A DNA stretch of 64,000 nt from positions 1-64,000 of the forward strand of contig CAWCOF010000015.1 in assembly GCA_963797005.1 (NCBI GenBank). The letters are read 5' to 3'. This DNA is from AWTP1-13 sp963797005. GTDB taxonomy: Bacteria; Pseudomonadota; Alphaproteobacteria; Rhizobiales; Hyphomicrobiaceae. How positions within the stretch are numbered: position 1 is the stretch's first letter; each line of letters opens with the position of its first letter. A program made the translations under genes and the position numbers. The notes under the pieces are model-generated. The model had not been told where the DNA came from, made no database searches, and saw only the letters and a list, made by a program, of their open reading frames with translations. Shown one piece after another: positions 1-8,899 of the stretch.

Positions 1-36
1 CTAGACTGAAGCTAGCGCACGTTTCGAATTAACGTG

Positions 37-67
37 ATCCCCGGCCGACGCCCGTTCGGCCGGGGAT
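37..67 (+). terminator. Hairpin downstream of an off-window gene
   Basis: A near-perfect 11-12 bp stem: the arm from 37 (ATCCCCGGCCG) pairs with the arm ending at 67, around a short loop. A weak T-rich stretch (ATTTCCCTTT) follows. It lies before phbB, so it probably ends an upstream gene that lies outside the window. In this lineage phaA usually precedes phbB, but that gene is not visible here. Confidence 0.5.
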
Positions 68-107
68 TTCCCTTTGCGTTGCGTCAAAAGAGCGTGAGGA
101 AGCGAGC

Positions 108-833
108 ATGGCCCGGGTTGCAGTCGTCACCGGAGGTACGCGGGGCATCGGCCACGCCATCTCCATTGCCCTCAAGCACAAGGGCTGCCGGGTGGCCGCG
201 ACCTATGCGGGCAACGACGCCGCCGCCCGCCAGTTCCAGGCCGAGACGGGCATCCCGGTCTACAAGTGGGATGTGGCCGACTACGCCGCCTGCCAGGATG
301 GCGTGAGCCGCATCACGCGCGAGCTCGGTCCCATCGACATCCTCGTCAACAATGCCGGCATCACCAAGGATGCCATGCTGCACCGCATGACCAAGGAGAA
401 CTGGGATGCGGTGATGCACACCAATCTCGATAGCGTCTTCAACATGACGCGACTGGTGATCGAGGGCATGCGCTCGCGCGGTTTCGGCCGCATCGTCAGC
501 ATCTCTTCCATCAACGGCCGCAAGGGCCAGATGGGCCAGGCCAACTACTCGGCCGCCAAGGCTGGTCTGCTCGGTTTCACCAAGGCAGTCGCGCAGGAGG
601 GGGCCGCGCGCGGCATCACCGTCAATGTCATCGCGCCGGGCTATATCGCCACCGAGATGGTGCAGGCCGTACCCAAGGAGATCCTCGAGACCAAGATCCT
701 CCCGCAGATCCCGGTCGGCCGTCTCGGCACCCCCGAGGAGATCGCGCGCTGCGTGGCCTTCCTCGTCGCCGACGATGCCGGGTTCATCACGGGGGCCTGC
801 CTCGACGCCAACGGCGGCCAGTACATGGCGTGA
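108..833 (+). CDS. phbB: Acetoacetyl-CoA reductase (PhbB/PhaB), SDR family
   Basis: NADPH-dependent reduction of acetoacetyl-CoA to (R)-3-hydroxybutyryl-CoA, the second step of polyhydroxybutyrate synthesis in the cytoplasm. The 241-residue protein has the SDR cofactor motif GGTRGIG near residue 9, the NNAG motif, the catalytic Ser in SISSINGRKG, and the YSAAK active-site pair. The sequence around SSINGRKGQMGQANYSAAK is typical of PhbB rather than FabG. A GAGGAAG-type ribosome site lies just before the ATG. The phasin gene at 39.4 kb supports PHB storage in this organism. FabG-like activity is the main alternative. Confidence 0.93.
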   Translation: MARVAVVTGGTRGIGHAISIALKHKGCRVAATYAGNDAAARQFQAETGIPVYKWDVADYAACQDGVSRITRELGPIDILVNNAGITKDAMLHRMTKENWDAVMHTNLDSVFNMTRLVIEGMRSRGFGRIVSISSINGRKGQMGQANYSAAKAGLLGFTKAVAQEGAARGITVNVIAPGYIATEMVQAVPKEILETKILPQIPVGRLGTPEEIARCVAFLVADDAGFITGACLDANGGQYMA

Positions 834-972
834 GAGCCGCCCGTGTCCCCATCGTTCCCCGCAATGGGGAGGGGGGTGGGGTGAGGGGCAGCGCAGAACC
901 GTCAGCATCGTCATCCGCGCTACCCTATCCATCTCGCCGTGAGCGGGGATAGGCGAATTGCAGGAGAAGGCC

Positions 973-1362
973 ATGCGCATCATCGATCACGCGCAACAGG
1001 GGCGTGAGGAATGGCGTCCCGGTGTGCTCACACGCATGCAGGTATCGGCGGTCACCGGCTCTGTGCAGCTGTGCGTGTTCCAGCAGTGGTGCGATCCAGG
1101 CAAGGGCGCGCCCACGCATCTGCATGCGGTCGAGGAAATACTGACCGTGCTGGACGGCGAGGCCGAGTTCTGGCTCGAGGACGAGCGGTGCACGGTGAGC
1201 GCCGGCCAGTCGATGATCGTGCCCGCCGGCCGCAAGCACGGCTTCCGCAACATCGGCGCCGGCACGCTGCACACCCAGGCAATCCTCGCAGCGCCGATCT
1301 TCGAAGCCGCCTTCGACGACAAGAAAGAGGCTTCCCGCCGCTACGTGCCGGAGAAGCCATAA
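973..1362 (+). CDS. Cupin domain-containing protein
   Basis: A small single-domain cupin of 129 residues. The conserved double-stranded beta-helix motifs are visible: PTHLHAVEEILTVLDGEAEF (cupin motif 1, metal-binding His and Glu) and a later PAGRKHGFRN (motif 2, third His). The ATG at 973 was chosen over an in-frame TTG at 958 because GGAGAAGG sits directly before it. The substrate is unknown; such proteins may be sensors, isomerases or dioxygenases. It is separated from phbB by about 140 bp containing C/G-rich palindromic sequence, and it converges on the NYN gene. Confidence 0.8.
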   Translation: MRIIDHAQQGREEWRPGVLTRMQVSAVTGSVQLCVFQQWCDPGKGAPTHLHAVEEILTVLDGEAEFWLEDERCTVSAGQSMIVPAGRKHGFRNIGAGTLHTQAILAAPIFEAAFDDKKEASRRYVPEKP

Positions 1363-1363
1363 A

Positions 1364-1397
1364 TCGAAGGCCCCCGGCTTATACCGAGGGCTTTCGA
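1364..1397. terminator. Shared terminator between convergent genes
   Basis: Strong inverted repeat (TCGAAGGCCC and GGGCTTTCGA arms, 13-14 bp with one mismatch) located between the stop of the cupin gene and the stop of the convergent NYN gene. A short T-run follows it on the minus strand and none on the plus strand, so it fits the NYN gene best, but it may serve both. Confidence 0.6.
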
Positions 1398-1431
1398 AAA
1401 CTTCAGAGTGCCTTGATCGGCTCTGGCTTGA

Positions 1432-3255
1432 TCAGCTCCTCATGCGCGAGCGCACGATGCGAGGGAACTCCTCCTCGCTGCTTGGCGCCTGCGAGCCTTG
1501 GACGGCGGCTGCTGCCACCCGCGGGGGCTCCGCCGTATGCGGCCGTCCGTCGTCGAGCGACCACCACCGCGAGCCTGACGAGGCGGCAGGGGCAGGAGCC
1601 GGCTGTGGCTGCGCGGAAGCCGCAGGCGGACTGAGCCGCCCCACCGGCGTCTGCTGCTGCGGCAGGGTTCCGCCGGCGAACCAGGCGTCGATCAAGTCGA
1701 GCTCGTCAGCCGACAGGTTGAGGCCCTGGCCCCGGCAGCGGGCAACGACGAAGTTGCGGAAGCGGCCCGCGAACAGGTTGGCCGAAGCGCCTTGCTCGAA
1801 CCACGGGTCCGCCTCGCTCACCACCTCGAGGATGAAGCGCACGTCGTCGCGGCGCACGTCGAGCCCGCGCTCCTGCGCGCGCTGCGTGATGTTGGCGAGC
1901 GTCTGCGCGCCGATCAGGTCGTTGTCGGTGATCTCCTTGGCCATCACCTCGAACAGCAGCCGGTACTCGTGCGGCGCGAGCGGCGGCGCCTGGCAGGCCT
2001 CCTGGATGCGGGCGATCGACTGCTGCACGGCGGCCGACGCGGCGGCCGCTGGCGGCTGGGGCTGTTGCTGCTGCTCTGGCGGTGCAGCCTGCGCGGCAAT
2101 TGCCGGGCGATCCGGGAGCGCCTTGTCGATCGCCTTGTCGGCTGCCGGCGTTTCGTCGTCCTGAGTTTCGCTAAGCGCCGGTTCCTTGGGCGAGTTTGGG
2201 GGCGAGTCCGGCTCCGCCGCCGATTTAGGCGGCTCGATCTGCGGCGCCGGGCCAAGCGTGATCTCGGCCATTGGATCCCGAGCTTCCAGCGCGGCGACCT
2301 TCCCTTCCTCACCATGGCGCTTGGTATCGAAGGCAAGATACGGCGCCTCCGCGGTCAGCCGCACCCCTTCGGGGAGATGCTGGCGCAAGAGCTCGCGGAA
2401 GCTGCCCGCCCCGGCCCAGCCGGTGGCGACGGTCTTGTCGGCACCCAGCGCGCGCATGGCACGCTCAGCCAGCGCCTCGAGCGGCACCGGCGCGGCAGAA
2501 GCTTTCACCCCGGCCACCACCTCCGCCATGATCGCGTCGCGCGCATCGGTCGGTTTGGCGATTGCCGCGGTCTCGATGTCCTCCAGCTCCTCCGACGGCA
2601 GGTCACCATTCAGAATGAGATGGATGAGGTCGGCTTCGCGCACCTCGCCGTCGCTGATGGCCGTATACGGCGCGGCCGTGTAGTCGTTGGCGAAGATCAC
2701 CGTGCGGCGGGCATGCGCGCGCAGCCGGTGCAGAACCGGGGTGAAGTCGGCATCGCCGGAGAGGATGATGAACTCGTTGAAGTAGGTATCGTGCGTGAGG
2801 TAGTCGCGCACGTCCATGACCATGCGGATGTCGGAGGAGTTCTTGAGCTGCGCGGTGAGCGGGGGGCAGTCGATCACCTCGAACCCGGAGCGCAGGAAGT
2901 GGTGGCGCACGAACGGGAATGAGTTCATGTCGGTCGAGTTGTCGTGGGCGTTGCGCCGCGGCACCGGGTTCCCGTAGCACCGGTTCATGACGATGCGCCG
3001 CTGCCGGTCGTCGAAGGGACTGTTCGTCGCCGTGATCAGCCGGCCGGATTCGATCTCGCGCAGCCACAGGCCCGCGTCCTTGGCGAAGCGCTTGGCTGCT
3101 TCCTCGCTTTTTCGTTTCAGCGACAAATAGATGTTGTCGTAGTCAACGAACACCGCGCTGAGGCACGGCCCGCCCGCTTCCCGCTTCATTTGTGACGACC
3201 CCCGACTGCCAGATGTGTTTTTCTTGGCTGCCGCACTCTTCATGAGTTGCACCAT
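1432..3255 (-). CDS. NYN domain / OST-HTH (LOTUS) protein, putative RNase
   Basis: A 607-residue protein. Residues about 33-215 form a NYN (PIN-like, LabA/DUF88) domain: VDYDN (D38, D40, N41), SSDIRMVMDVRDYL and IILSGDADF (D168, D170) carry the acidic metal-binding residues. Residues about 241-312 resemble an OST-HTH/LOTUS RNA-binding domain. Then comes a Pro/Gln/Ala-rich linker (about 318-410) and a second helical domain (about 411-527). NYN domains are metal-dependent RNases; LOTUS domains bind RNA, so an RNA-processing role is inferred. The start is uncertain: Met5 (3243) and Met23 are alternatives and none has a clear ribosome site. It is transcribed alone. Confidence 0.85.
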   Translation of the reverse strand: MVQLMKSAAAKKNTSGSRGSSQMKREAGGPCLSAVFVDYDNIYLSLKRKSEEAAKRFAKDAGLWLREIESGRLITATNSPFDDRQRRIVMNRCYGNPVPRRNAHDNSTDMNSFPFVRHHFLRSGFEVIDCPPLTAQLKNSSDIRMVMDVRDYLTHDTYFNEFIILSGDADFTPVLHRLRAHARRTVIFANDYTAAPYTAISDGEVREADLIHLILNGDLPSEELEDIETAAIAKPTDARDAIMAEVVAGVKASAAPVPLEALAERAMRALGADKTVATGWAGAGSFRELLRQHLPEGVRLTAEAPYLAFDTKRHGEEGKVAALEARDPMAEITLGPAPQIEPPKSAAEPDSPPNSPKEPALSETQDDETPAADKAIDKALPDRPAIAAQAAPPEQQQQPQPPAAAASAAVQQSIARIQEACQAPPLAPHEYRLLFEVMAKEITDNDLIGAQTLANITQRAQERGLDVRRDDVRFILEVVSEADPWFEQGASANLFAGRFRNFVVARCRGQGLNLSADELDLIDAWFAGGTLPQQQTPVGRLSPPAASAQPQPAPAPAASSGSRWWSLDDGRPHTAEPPRVAAAAVQGSQAPSSEEEFPRIVRSRMRS

Positions 3256-3411
3256 GGCCGCAAGCGCATACGGGCCACCACCCGCTCACGCTGTGAAAGG
3301 CTCGTAATATCCGCATCTTGCGCCCGCGCGCGTGACACCGCTGCGGTGGATAAGCCGCCTCTCCGATGGGGCAGAATCTGTGACAGTTGCGCGAAAATGC
3401 ACGGCGTCTCG

Positions 3412-3840
3412 TCAGGCCGGATCGAATCCCGGCGGGCCCAGCTCGAAGCCCGAAAACTCGAACCCCGGCGCCACCGTGCAGCCAACGAGCGTGAAGGCAC
3501 CGAGGCTTTCCGCCCGCTGCCAGTTGCGCGCCGGCACCACCGCCTGCGGACGCTCGCCGGCGGCAAGGTCGGGTCCCAGCCGATGCGTGGACCGACCGCC
3601 ATCGCCCGAGACGGAGAGCAGCAGCGGGCTGCCCGCATACCAGTGCCACACCTCTGTGGCATCGACGCGGTGCCAGCGCGCGACCTCGCCGCGGCGCAGC
3701 AAGAAGTAGATCGCCGTAGACGTCGCCCGGCCGCTGTCGTCGCTGCGGGGATCGCGAAACGTCTCGCGAAAATGTCCGCCCTCGGGATGCGGCTCGAGAC
3801 CGAGCAGGCCGATGATGTCTTCGGGGGAAAGGTCGGTCAT
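3412..3840 (-). CDS. Cupin_5 (DUF985) family protein
   Basis: 142 residues matching the DUF985 cupin family: HPEGGHFRETFRD near residue 18, YFLLRRGEVARWHRVDATEV, WHWYAGSPL, and a closing VAPGFEFSGFEL. The conserved His and Glu of RWHRVDATEVWHW are the likely metal ligands. The biochemical function of the family is not established. It lies 50 bp downstream of gloB on the same strand with a hairpin between them, so co-transcription is possible but not certain. Confidence 0.85.
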   Translation of the reverse strand: MTDLSPEDIIGLLGLEPHPEGGHFRETFRDPRSDDSGRATSTAIYFLLRRGEVARWHRVDATEVWHWYAGSPLLLSVSGDGGRSTHRLGPDLAAGERPQAVVPARNWQRAESLGAFTLVGCTVAPGFEFSGFELGPPGFDPA

Positions 3841-3851
3841 GGGCGCGCACT

Positions 3852-3883
3852 CTCCCTCTCCCCATCCTTACGGGGAGAGGGAG
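3852..3883. repeat. CTCCCTCTCCCC palindrome (12-bp arms)
   Basis: Perfect 12-bp inverted repeat (CTCCCTCTCCCC / GGGGAGAGGGAG, 8-nt loop) between the gloB stop and the DUF985 start. It belongs to a C/G-rich palindrome type seen again at 10042-10063 and 10209-10228. It may attenuate transcription between the two genes. Confidence 0.6.
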
Positions 3884-3890
3884 TACCTGC

Positions 3891-4661
3891 TCAGCTCCGG
3901 TTTTTGCGCTCGCGGATCTCGCCGAAGATCTGCCATTCGGGCTTGCCGACCATGCCGAGCCGCTTCTGGATCGCGGCAACCTGCGGGCGCAGGAACGGGT
4001 TGGTCTCGAGCTCGAGCCCGATCGTCGTCGGCAGCGTCGGCTTCGCTTGGGCCCGCAGCTGGTCGACCTCCCTGGCCCGCTTCTGCAGGGCCTCGTTCTC
4101 GGGCTCGATGGTCAGCGCGAAGCGGGCATTGGCCTGCGTGTACTCGTGGCCGCAATAGATCGTCGTTTCCTTCGGCAGCGCCATCAGCTTCTTGAGCGAA
4201 TTCCACATCATCTCGGCATTGCCCTCGATGACGCGGCCGCAGCCGATGGCAAACAGCGTGTCGCCGACGAAGGCGACGCCGGCCTCGGGGAACCAATAGG
4301 AGATATGGCCGGCGGTGTGACCCGGCGTGTCGAGCACGCGCACCTCGAAGCTGCCGAAATTGAACGTGTCGCCCTCGCCGACCGCCTTGTCGATGCCGGG
4401 CACCTTGGCCGCCTCCCCGCGCGGGCCGATGATGGTGCAGTTGGTCTCGGCCTTGAGTGCCGCATTGCCGCCGGTGTGGTCGGCGTGGTGATGGGTGGTG
4501 AGGATGTGCGTCAGCCGCCAGCCCTTCGCCTTGAGCGCCGCGGCGACCGCGCCGGCATCGGGTGCATCGATCGAGGCCGTCAGCTGCTTCTCGGCGTCGT
4601 GGATCAACACCCCGAAGTTGTCCGAAAGGCAGGGAAACTGGTGAACGTCAAGCTTGGCCAT
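3891..4661 (-). CDS. gloB: Hydroxyacylglutathione hydrolase (glyoxalase II)
   Basis: Hydrolyses S-D-lactoylglutathione to D-lactate and glutathione, the second step of methylglyoxal detoxification. 256 residues, the usual length. Metallo-beta-lactamase fold motifs are all present: THHHADHTGG (binuclear metal site), LDTPGHTAGHISYW, FVGDTLFAIGCGR and the late CGHEYTQANARFA with C-terminal substrate-binding Arg/Lys residues. The gene faces away from the methyltransferase gene starting at 4803, a head-to-head pair common in alphaproteobacteria. Confidence 0.95.
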   Translation of the reverse strand: MAKLDVHQFPCLSDNFGVLIHDAEKQLTASIDAPDAGAVAAALKAKGWRLTHILTTHHHADHTGGNAALKAETNCTIIGPRGEAAKVPGIDKAVGEGDTFNFGSFEVRVLDTPGHTAGHISYWFPEAGVAFVGDTLFAIGCGRVIEGNAEMMWNSLKKLMALPKETTIYCGHEYTQANARFALTIEPENEALQKRAREVDQLRAQAKPTLPTTIGLELETNPFLRPQVAAIQKRLGMVGKPEWQIFGEIRERKNRS

Positions 4662-4802
4662 GGGGAGATCCTTTAGCTTTTGCTTGCTTTTTTGTTGCGC
4701 TGCCGCACCCTAACAGGGGATGTCTCGAATTCAACCGCATTCGGACAAGGCATCCGCGGCTTCACTTTTTTGCAGCCGTACGAGGGCGGCCGGAACGCGC
4801 TG

Positions 4803-5531
4803 ATGCATGACATCATCGAGCTTCGCGATTTCTACAATCGGCCACTGGGCAGCGTCGTGCGGCGCCTGCTCGCGCGGCGCATCCGCACGCATTGGCCGAG
4901 CGTCCAGGACAGCCGGCTGATGGGTCTCGGTTTCGCCGCGCCCTATCTCGGCTCGTTCCGCGGCGAGGCGTCCCGGCTCGGCGCTTTGATGCCGGCCGAG
5001 CAAGGCGCGCTCGTGTGGCCGTCGTCGGGCCACGTCAACACCGTCATGGTGGAAGAGGCGATGCTGCCCCTGGAGGATGCTTCCGTCGATCGTCTGCTCG
5101 CCGTGCACAGCCTGGAGGTTTCGGAGCGTGCCGGGCCTCTGCTGCGCGAGATGTGGCGCGTGCTGGCGCCGGAGGGAAGGCTCCTCATCATCGTCCCCAA
5201 CCGTCGTGGCGTATGGGCGCGGCTCGACACCACGCCGTTCGGCTACGGCCGGCCCTACAGCCGCGGCCAGCTCGAGCGGTTGCTTACGGAGGCGATGTTC
5301 ACGCCGATCGAGTGGACCGCTGCGCTCTACATGCCGCCGATCAACGGGCACTGGCTCGTGCGCTGGGCCACCATGTTCGAGCGGGCCGGGGCGCGCCTGT
5401 GGCCAGGTTTTGCCGGCGTCATCATCGTCGAGGCGCGCAAGGAGCTGATGGGGGCTCTGCCCAAGGGCGCGCGGGCGCGACGCCAGATGCGGCTCGCCAC
5501 CGCCACCAACAGCGTCAAGCGCTGCAGCTGA
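4803..5531 (+). CDS. Class I SAM-dependent methyltransferase
   Basis: 242 residues. The central region has a methyltransferase-like core: the acidic LPLEDASVDRLLAVHSLE, then LLREMWRVLAPEGRLLIIVP, typical of the Methyltransf_11 family. The usual glycine-rich SAM loop is degenerate (GLGFAAPYLGSF). The ATG at 4803 gives the family-like N terminus (MHDIIELRDFYNRPLG); an upstream in-frame ATG at 4680 would add 41 unlikely residues. The substrate is unknown. Its position divergent from gloB is conserved in relatives. Confidence 0.85.
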   Translation: MHDIIELRDFYNRPLGSVVRRLLARRIRTHWPSVQDSRLMGLGFAAPYLGSFRGEASRLGALMPAEQGALVWPSSGHVNTVMVEEAMLPLEDASVDRLLAVHSLEVSERAGPLLREMWRVLAPEGRLLIIVPNRRGVWARLDTTPFGYGRPYSRGQLERLLTEAMFTPIEWTAALYMPPINGHWLVRWATMFERAGARLWPGFAGVIIVEARKELMGALPKGARARRQMRLATATNSVKRCS

Positions 5532-5563
5532 TAGCCCGCTGGAGCGATGGCGGTCCGCGACGA

Positions 5564-6421
5564 TCAGCTGAACGCCTCGGCTCGCGGCAACTGGCGGGCG
5601 GCGACGCGGTCGAGCAGCTCCAAGGTGAGATAGCGCAGCGACCGGCCCGTGTGGCCAGGATACTTCGCCCAGTAGGAGCGCGGCCGCGGGCAGAAGCGGG
5701 AGGCGGCCTGCAGCGCGTCCGTACGCATGATCGGCTGCTCGAAGCACCAGTTGCGCGCGTCCTGCCGCAGCCAGTGGTCGAATTGCTCGTCCGCGCTCGA
5801 ATGGGGGTCCTTCATGTTGACCACCACGCCCAGGCTCTCGGCGAAGCCGATGCTGAGATCGCGCTGCCGGAACTCGTCGAGGAACTGCAGGCCGCGAACG
5901 CAGATGAAATCGGGCTTGGTCGGGGAAACATAGAAATCCGCTTCCCGGAGCCAGCACTCGGTCAGCACCGAGAGCCCCGGCGCGCTGTCGATCAGCACGT
6001 AGTCGTAGACCTTGCAGACCTCCTCGAGGAAGGCGCGCACCGTCCGGCGCAGCTCGACTTCCCGCTCGGTCTTGGAGATCTCGCGCTCCAGCAGGGTCAG
6101 GTGGCCGCCGCCCGGCATGAGACAGATCGTGCGCGCATCATCGACATCGGAGACGCCCTTGACGATGAAGTCGCGCCAGTTGGGCTCGGCCCGTTCCAGC
6201 AGCGTGGCCACGAACCAGTCGACCACGGTCTGGCCATGCGCTTGCGCGGCCTCCAGCCACTCGCGCGCCATCAGCATGTTGCTGACGCTCGAGTGCGCGT
6301 CGGAATCGACCACCAGCACATGCTTGCCGTGATGCGTGGCAAGCGTGTCGGCAAGCGCAAGCACGAGGGTCGATTTCCCGACCCCGCCCTTCGCATTCAT
6401 CACAGTGATGGCGCTTCCCAT
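5564..6421 (-). CDS. ParA/Soj-family P-loop ATPase
   Basis: About 285 residues of deviant Walker A ATPase. MNAKGGVGKST is the ParA-type P-loop with the signature lysine. VLVVDSDAHSSVSNML takes the place of the usual DxDPQ switch I segment. YDYVLIDSAPGLSVLTE is Walker B. ParA relatives partition DNA or position proteins; no parB or parS is nearby, so this is an orphan whose cargo is unknown. I chose Met at 6421 because the fold begins there; an in-frame upstream start at 6466 exists and neither has a good ribosome site. Confidence 0.8.
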   Translation of the reverse strand: MGSAITVMNAKGGVGKSTLVLALADTLATHHGKHVLVVDSDAHSSVSNMLMAREWLEAAQAHGQTVVDWFVATLLERAEPNWRDFIVKGVSDVDDARTICLMPGGGHLTLLEREISKTEREVELRRTVRAFLEEVCKVYDYVLIDSAPGLSVLTECWLREADFYVSPTKPDFICVRGLQFLDEFRQRDLSIGFAESLGVVVNMKDPHSSADEQFDHWLRQDARNWCFEQPIMRTDALQAASRFCPRPRSYWAKYPGHTGRSLRYLTLELLDRVAARQLPRAEAFS

Positions 6422-6565
6422 GGCGGCACTGACCTGCCCACGATTAGCACCCCGCTGCGAAACCATAAGAGGTCAACCAAGGAGAATTTGTGACTTCGAG
6501 TGAGCAAAAACCGGCGGCAAGCCTGCCACTTCTCGCACATCCGCGCACGCAGAAATGTCGGGTCG

Positions 6566-7201
6566 CTACGCAGCCCGAGTGCGCGTCAGCATGAAAACCG
6601 CCTTCTCGCCCAGCAGGTTGTGCGCCGTGAGGGGAACCCAGGTGCCGAGCTGCCGGCCCCATGCGTTGAAGGCCGCGGCCCGCTCGATGCGCGCATTCAT
6701 CACACGGCACAAATTGTCGAAGTCCTTGATCGTGCACAGGTGCGCGTTGGGGCTCACGTACCAGGCTTCCGGCAAATTCTCCGTGACGGGCATGCGACCG
6801 GTGAACATCAGCCGCGCCCGCACCTGCCAGTGGCCGAAGTTGGGGAACGAGACGATGGCGCTGCGGCCGATGCGCAAGAGCTGCTCGAGCACCATCTTCG
6901 GCTGCCGGGTGGCCTGGATGGTGAGGCTCAGGATCGCATAGTCGAAGGCGTCGTCGGGATAGTCCTCCAGGTCGCGATCGGCGTCGCCCTGGATGACGGA
7001 GAGGCCGCGCGCCACGCAGGCGTTGACGCGCTCGCGCGACACCTCGATGCCGCGCCCGTCGACGTTCTTGGTGTCGCCGAGAAGCTGCAACAGCTCGCCG
7101 TCGCCGCAGCCGACGTCGAGCACGCGCGAGCCGGCCTCCACCATCTCGGCGATCAGGAGGTGGTCGACGCGGTGCTGGCGAGGGACGACGGGGGCGAGCA
7201 T
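6566..7201 (-). CDS. metW: Methionine biosynthesis protein MetW
   Basis: 211-residue SAM-dependent methyltransferase-like protein: VLDVGCGDGELLQLL is motif I, followed by GIEVS and the MetW-typical NFGHWQVRARLMFTGRMPVT. MetW partners with MetX in acylation of homoserine in proteobacteria. Its ATG overlaps the metX stop by one base (TGATG at 7199-7203), implying translational coupling in a metX-metW operon. Confidence 0.95.
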   Translation of the reverse strand: MLAPVVPRQHRVDHLLIAEMVEAGSRVLDVGCGDGELLQLLGDTKNVDGRGIEVSRERVNACVARGLSVIQGDADRDLEDYPDDAFDYAILSLTIQATRQPKMVLEQLLRIGRSAIVSFPNFGHWQVRARLMFTGRMPVTENLPEAWYVSPNAHLCTIKDFDNLCRVMNARIERAAAFNAWGRQLGTWVPLTAHNLLGEKAVFMLTRTRAA

Positions 7202-8406
7202 CAGCGCCGCTCCGCCGCGGGCTTCAATCCGCGCCGCTCGGCGCCGGCGTTGAGGAAGCCGCGGATGGTGGCGAACAGCTCGGGCTCCTCGAGCAGGAAG
7301 GCGTCGTGGCCCTTGTCGGATTCGATCTCGACGAAGCTGACGTTGGCCGCCACCGCGTTCAGCGCCTGCACGATCTCGCGGCTCTCGCGCGTGGGATAGA
7401 GCCAGTCGCTGGTGAAGGACACCACGCAGAAGCGCGTCTTGGTGCCCTTGAAGGCGTTGGCCAGCACGTCGCCGTGCTCGGCCGCCAGGTCGAAGTAGTC
7501 GATGGCGCGCGTGATGTAGAGATAGCTGTTGGCGTCGAAGCGGTCGACGAAGGTCGAGCCCTGGTGGCGCAGGTAGCTCTCCACCTGGAAGTCGGCGTTG
7601 AAGGAGAAGCTCTTGGCGCCGAGGTCCTGCAGGGAGCGGCCGAACTTCCGCTGCAGCGCCTCCTCCGACAGGTAGGTGATGTGCGCGGCCATGCGCGCCA
7701 CGGCAAGCCCGTTGCGCGGCTCCTTGCCGAGCTCCAGGTAGCGTCCCTGCGCCCAGTTGGGGTCGGCCATCACCGCCTGCCGGCCGACCTCGTGGAAGGC
7801 GATGTTCTGCGAGGAGTGCCACGCCGCCGTCGCGACCGGCACCGCGCTGTACACGCGCTCCTTGTAGCGCGAGGCCCACTCCAGCGCCTGCATGCCGCCC
7901 ATGGAGCCGCCGATCACGGAGAAGAGCTGGTCGATGCCGAAATGGTCGATCAGCGGCACCTGCGCATCGACCATGTCGCCGACGGTGATGACGGGAAAGT
8001 CGATGCCCCAGGGCTTGCCCGTCTCGGGATTGATGCTGGCCGGGCCGGTCGAGCCCATGCAGCCGCCGAGCACGTTGGGGCAGATGATGAAGAACCGGTC
8101 CGTATCGATCGGCTTGCCGGGCCCGACCATGGTCTCCCACCAGCCGGGCTTGGCGGTCACGGGATGGGGGCTTGCCACGTACTGGTCGCCGGTCAGCGCG
8201 TGCGTGACGAGGATGGCGTTCGACTTGTCGGCATTGAGCTCACCGTAGGTCTTGTAGGCGACGCGGTAGGGTGCCAGCAGCCGGTCGCAGTCGAGCCGCA
8301 GGGGGCGGTCCGCGGGAATGTCGAGGTAGTCGCTGCTGGGGCGTGTCGCCTCCAGCGTGCGGGCGCCGCTTGACGCCTGGAATTCCCTTGGATGAGCCGT
8401 GTTCAT
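7201..8406 (-). CDS. metX: Homoserine O-acetyltransferase (or succinyltransferase) MetX
   Basis: Acyl-CoA-dependent O-acylation of homoserine, the first committed step of methionine synthesis. 401 residues, alpha/beta-hydrolase fold. Visible: the early THALTGDQY, the nucleophile elbow GGSMGG with its catalytic Ser, FTSDWLYPT carrying the catalytic Asp, and ESDKGHDAFL carrying the catalytic His. MetX members can use acetyl- or succinyl-CoA; association with MetW is seen in both, so the acyl donor is open. I looked for a SAM-II-type riboswitch before the start and saw no convincing match. Confidence 0.95.
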   Translation of the reverse strand: MNTAHPREFQASSGARTLEATRPSSDYLDIPADRPLRLDCDRLLAPYRVAYKTYGELNADKSNAILVTHALTGDQYVASPHPVTAKPGWWETMVGPGKPIDTDRFFIICPNVLGGCMGSTGPASINPETGKPWGIDFPVITVGDMVDAQVPLIDHFGIDQLFSVIGGSMGGMQALEWASRYKERVYSAVPVATAAWHSSQNIAFHEVGRQAVMADPNWAQGRYLELGKEPRNGLAVARMAAHITYLSEEALQRKFGRSLQDLGAKSFSFNADFQVESYLRHQGSTFVDRFDANSYLYITRAIDYFDLAAEHGDVLANAFKGTKTRFCVVSFTSDWLYPTRESREIVQALNAVAANVSFVEIESDKGHDAFLLEEPELFATIRGFLNAGAERRGLKPAAERR

Positions 8407-8899
8407 AAGCGCCGTTAGCTAGGGCACGGCGGCGGAAAGTCAATGGTTACTTTGCTTCCTGGCAGGCTTTGGCAGCCGTTGCGGCACGGGCTCGCCGGTC
8501 CTTGCGCGCTCGGCTGCCATCCGCGTGCGGTGCACCTCGATGCGGCGCCTGGTCTTGGCCCTGGGTCCCGGATATTCGCTTCGCGAATTCCGGGATGACA
8601 GCCACGAACGTCATCCCGTGCTGGCGCCGCACCTCCGGTGCGGCCGCCGGAGGCACGGGGTCCATGCCGTTGACCGCAGAGGTGCGCCATCAGCCGCGCA
8701 TCAAACCCTCTCCCCGAGAAACCTCGTCGACAGCCCAGCACTGGGCAACTCCCGCTTGAATCAGCGCGTGTCATGCACCACGCACGCACGTGCCCTGGCG
8801 TCCGGGGCGCGCCAGGAAGCGAGCCGCGTGATAGAGCTGGCCTCAGGCGGCGTCGATAGGGGCGGCGTCGATACGGGCGCGGACGAGAAGGAGAAGTGA
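8407..8899. other. Intergenic region with a palindromic repeat
   Basis: About 490 bp without a credible gene. It holds the metX promoter region near 8410-8480 on the minus strand, the GTCATCCCGG-type palindrome at 8561-8599 with a further CGTCATCCCG near 8609, and sequence with no recognised feature up to the ribosome site at about 8888. The open frames crossing it are arginine/proline-rich and look non-coding. Confidence 0.55.
8561..8599. repeat. REP-like palindrome, copy 1 (CTGGGTCCCGGATATTC...)
   Basis: The element starts CTGGGTCCCGGATATTCGC and ends GCGAATTCCGGGATGAC, an imperfect palindrome centred on GCTTCGC. Related copies lie at 21482-21522 and 33356-33397, all intergenic. This marks a dispersed repeat family. 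Confidence 0.75.

Noticed and set aside
1432..3255. NYN protein as a toxin-antitoxin component
   Set aside because: It is a long multidomain protein, transcribed alone, with no small antitoxin-like partner gene.
5564..6421. ParA-like gene as part of a chromosomal or plasmid origin region
   Set aside because: No parB, parS sites or replication initiator nearby; treated as an orphan ATPase.
8407..8480. Possible SAM-II riboswitch upstream of metX
   Set aside because: No clear match to the conserved pseudoknot sequence; only an AGCTAA segment resembles it, so I did not annotate it.
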